From an uncultured Eubacteriales bacterium (GTDB taxonomy: Bacteria > Bacillota > Clostridia > Christensenellales > Pumilibacteraceae): a stretch of DNA of 7,003 nt. Below the pieces are notes generated by a model. That model searched no databases and was not told where the DNA came from. It saw only the letters and a program-made list of their open reading frames with translations. How positions within the stretch are numbered: position 1 is the first letter of the stretch; every line of letters starts with the position of its first letter. Made by a program: the position numbers and the translations under genes. The stretch lies in assembly GCA_900553005.1 (NCBI GenBank), contig USBU01000063.1:1-7003 (forward strand), given 5' to 3'. Positions 5,983 through 7,003 of this stretch are shown here, one piece after another.

Positions 5983-6855
5983 ATGTTCGGATACGTTACG
6001 CCGGTAAAAAGCGAGCTGCGACAGCAGGATTATGTGCTGTATCGTGCCTTTTATTGCGGCATTTGCGCGGCTATAGGCAGAGGATACGGTTCATTGCCGC
6101 GCTTTACTACCACTTATGACATTACCTTTTTAAGTCTTTTGGTGCACGATGCGCTCAATCAGGACGTTGCGTTTTCAGAGGAAAGGTGCGTCGGAAATCC
6201 GTTTAAAAAGAAGGTTATGATCAAGGATAACCCGCTTTTGCTGCGTCTTTGCGCCGCAAACGTCGTTTTAAGCTACTATAAGCTTTGCGACGACGTGATC
6301 GACGGCGGAGGAGGAAAAAAACGTATCGCCCGCGCAGCGCTGAGAAAGTCTTATATCAAAGCGTCGGAGGCTTTGCCGGCGGTAGACACCGTCGTGAAAA
6401 TGCGTTACAGCCAGCTCAGGGAAATGGAAAAAGCCGGCGAAACCAGCATCGATCGGGTTGCCGATTGCTTTGCGTCGCTGTTAAAAGAGCTGGCGGCGGT
6501 AGTAATGGACGACAAAGCGGATGACAATATTCTTTCTTTGTGCTATAATATAGGCAAGTTTGTATATCTTATCGACGCGCTTGACGATATCGACGAGGAT
6601 TTTGCAAAGGGAAATTACAATCCCTTTCTGGCCGCTTACGGCGGTTTTAAGTCGAGAAAAAAGTTTTATGAAGATAACGCCGCGGAAATTGGTTTTATTC
6701 TCAACGCTACCGTAAACCGGGCGATTGAAAGCTTTAACGGGATAAGATTCACGCAAAGCTACACGCTTTTGAAAAATATCGTGCACAGCGGTCTGCGCGC
6801 CAAAGTAAGAGAGGTTCTCTCCAGCGATAAAAAGCTTACCGCGCCCAGACTTTGA
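5983..6855 (+). CDS. DUF5685 family protein, helical, with two Asp-rich motifs
   Basis: A 290-residue, probably soluble, mainly helical protein. I recognise the N-terminus MFGYVTPVKSEL, then YRAFYCGICAAIGRGYG (20-36), as the DUF5685 pattern of Bacillota, whose function is unknown to me. Two Asp-rich segments stand out: YYKLCDDVID (98-107) and YLIDALDDIDEDFAKGNYNP (195-214). Their form recalls the paired Mg-diphosphate-binding motifs of squalene/phytoene synthases (first DDxxD, second around LRDVGED), so an isoprenoid-synthase-like fold is a reasonable inference but is unproven. A CxxC pair (Cys25, Cys28) and Cys69 in ERCVGNPFKKK could instead form a metal or redox site. The gene lies 10 bases after trpS and 43 bases before the J-like gene. 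A weak hairpin, CGGAT (6856-6860) with ATCCG (6870-6874), sits in that gap. No function is assigned. Confidence 0.85.
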   Translation: MFGYVTPVKSELRQQDYVLYRAFYCGICAAIGRGYGSLPRFTTTYDITFLSLLVHDALNQDVAFSEERCVGNPFKKKVMIKDNPLLLRLCAANVVLSYYKLCDDVIDGGGGKKRIARAALRKSYIKASEALPAVDTVVKMRYSQLREMEKAGETSIDRVADCFASLLKELAAVVMDDKADDNILSLCYNIGKFVYLIDALDDIDEDFAKGNYNPFLAAYGGFKSRKKFYEDNAAEIGFILNATVNRAIESFNGIRFTQSYTLLKNIVHSGLRAKVREVLSSDKKLTAPRL

Positions 6856-6887
6856 CGGATCGTATTAAAATCCGGCAGCAATTAAAC

Positions 6888-6893
6888 GAGGAG
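6888..6893 (+). promoter_or_regulatory. Ribosome site of the J-like gene
   Basis: GAGGAG, 5 bases before the ATG at 6899, is a strong site that supports a real gene start although only 35 codons are present. Confidence 0.75.
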
Positions 6894-6898
6894 CTAAC

Positions 6899-7003
6899 AT
6901 GAAAAATCCTTACGAAATTTTAGGACTGAACGAAAGCTGTTCTTTCGAGGAGCTTAAAGCAAGGTACGAGCAGCTTAAAAACGAATATTCCGAGGGCAGA
7001 TTC
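6899..7003 (+). CDS. J-domain-like protein lacking HPD, 3' end beyond the window
   Basis: Only the first 35 residues are present and the frame is open to the window end. The start, NPYEILGL (3-10), followed by FEELKARYEQLKNEY (16-30), aligns without gaps to helices I and II of a DnaJ J-domain (YEILGV...EEIKKAYRKLALKY). Where the Hsp70-activating HPD tripeptide should stand, right after the helix II Tyr30, the sequence reads Ser31-Glu32-Gly33. A protein without HPD is not expected to stimulate DnaK ATPase, so it is better called J-like. Similar short clostridial proteins with a J-like N-terminus followed by helical repeats exist in my memory, but the rest of this one cannot be seen. It follows the DUF5685 gene by 43 bases and is probably in the same transcript. 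Confidence 0.75.
   Translation, partial: MKNPYEILGLNESCSFEELKARYEQLKNEYSEGRF

Noticed and set aside
6481..6786. Minus-strand 101-codon frame within the DUF5685 gene
   Set aside because: Antisense shadow with no start signal and no recognisable protein features.

Overview
The window looks like the end of an assembled contig from an anaerobic Bacillota, most likely a Clostridia lineage of moderate GC content. The evidence is strong purine-rich Shine-Dalgarno sites, tight same-strand gene packing, a protein I recognise as the clostridial DUF5685 type, and a Re-citrate-synthase-like enzyme typical of anaerobes. I cannot place it to genus. All seven supported genes lie on the + strand; the minus-strand open frames are shadows. 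No CRISPR array, tRNA, rRNA, transposon or phage gene is visible.

Bases 1-47 are not biological. They read as the end of an Illumina P7 oligo, an 8-base i7 index, the Nextera read-2 adapter and the 19-base Tn5 mosaic end. Genomic sequence starts at about base 48, so the promoter of the first gene is missing.

Layout: (a) 71-2712 holds a class I aspartate-type aminotransferase followed 20 bases later by a homocitrate/isopropylmalate-synthase-family enzyme, best read as a candidate Re-citrate synthase. If so, the pair links oxaloacetate, aspartate, citrate and glutamate. (b) 2713-3029 is a gene-free regulatory gap with an extended -10 promoter, further TATAAT boxes and a perfect 7-bp hairpin just before the next gene. 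(c) 3030 to the window end is a five-gene run with gaps of 7-43 bases: a 133-residue Walker A protein of unknown role, threonine synthase (thrC, GTG start), tryptophanyl-tRNA synthetase (trpS, with KMGKT in place of KMSKS), a DUF5685 protein with two Asp-rich motifs, and the start of a J-like protein that lacks the HPD motif.

The metabolic genes are mostly ordinary housekeeping functions around aspartate, threonine and tryptophan. The less explained material is the small P-loop protein, the DUF5685 protein, whose Asp motifs resemble those of squalene/phytoene synthases, and its HPD-less J-like neighbour.
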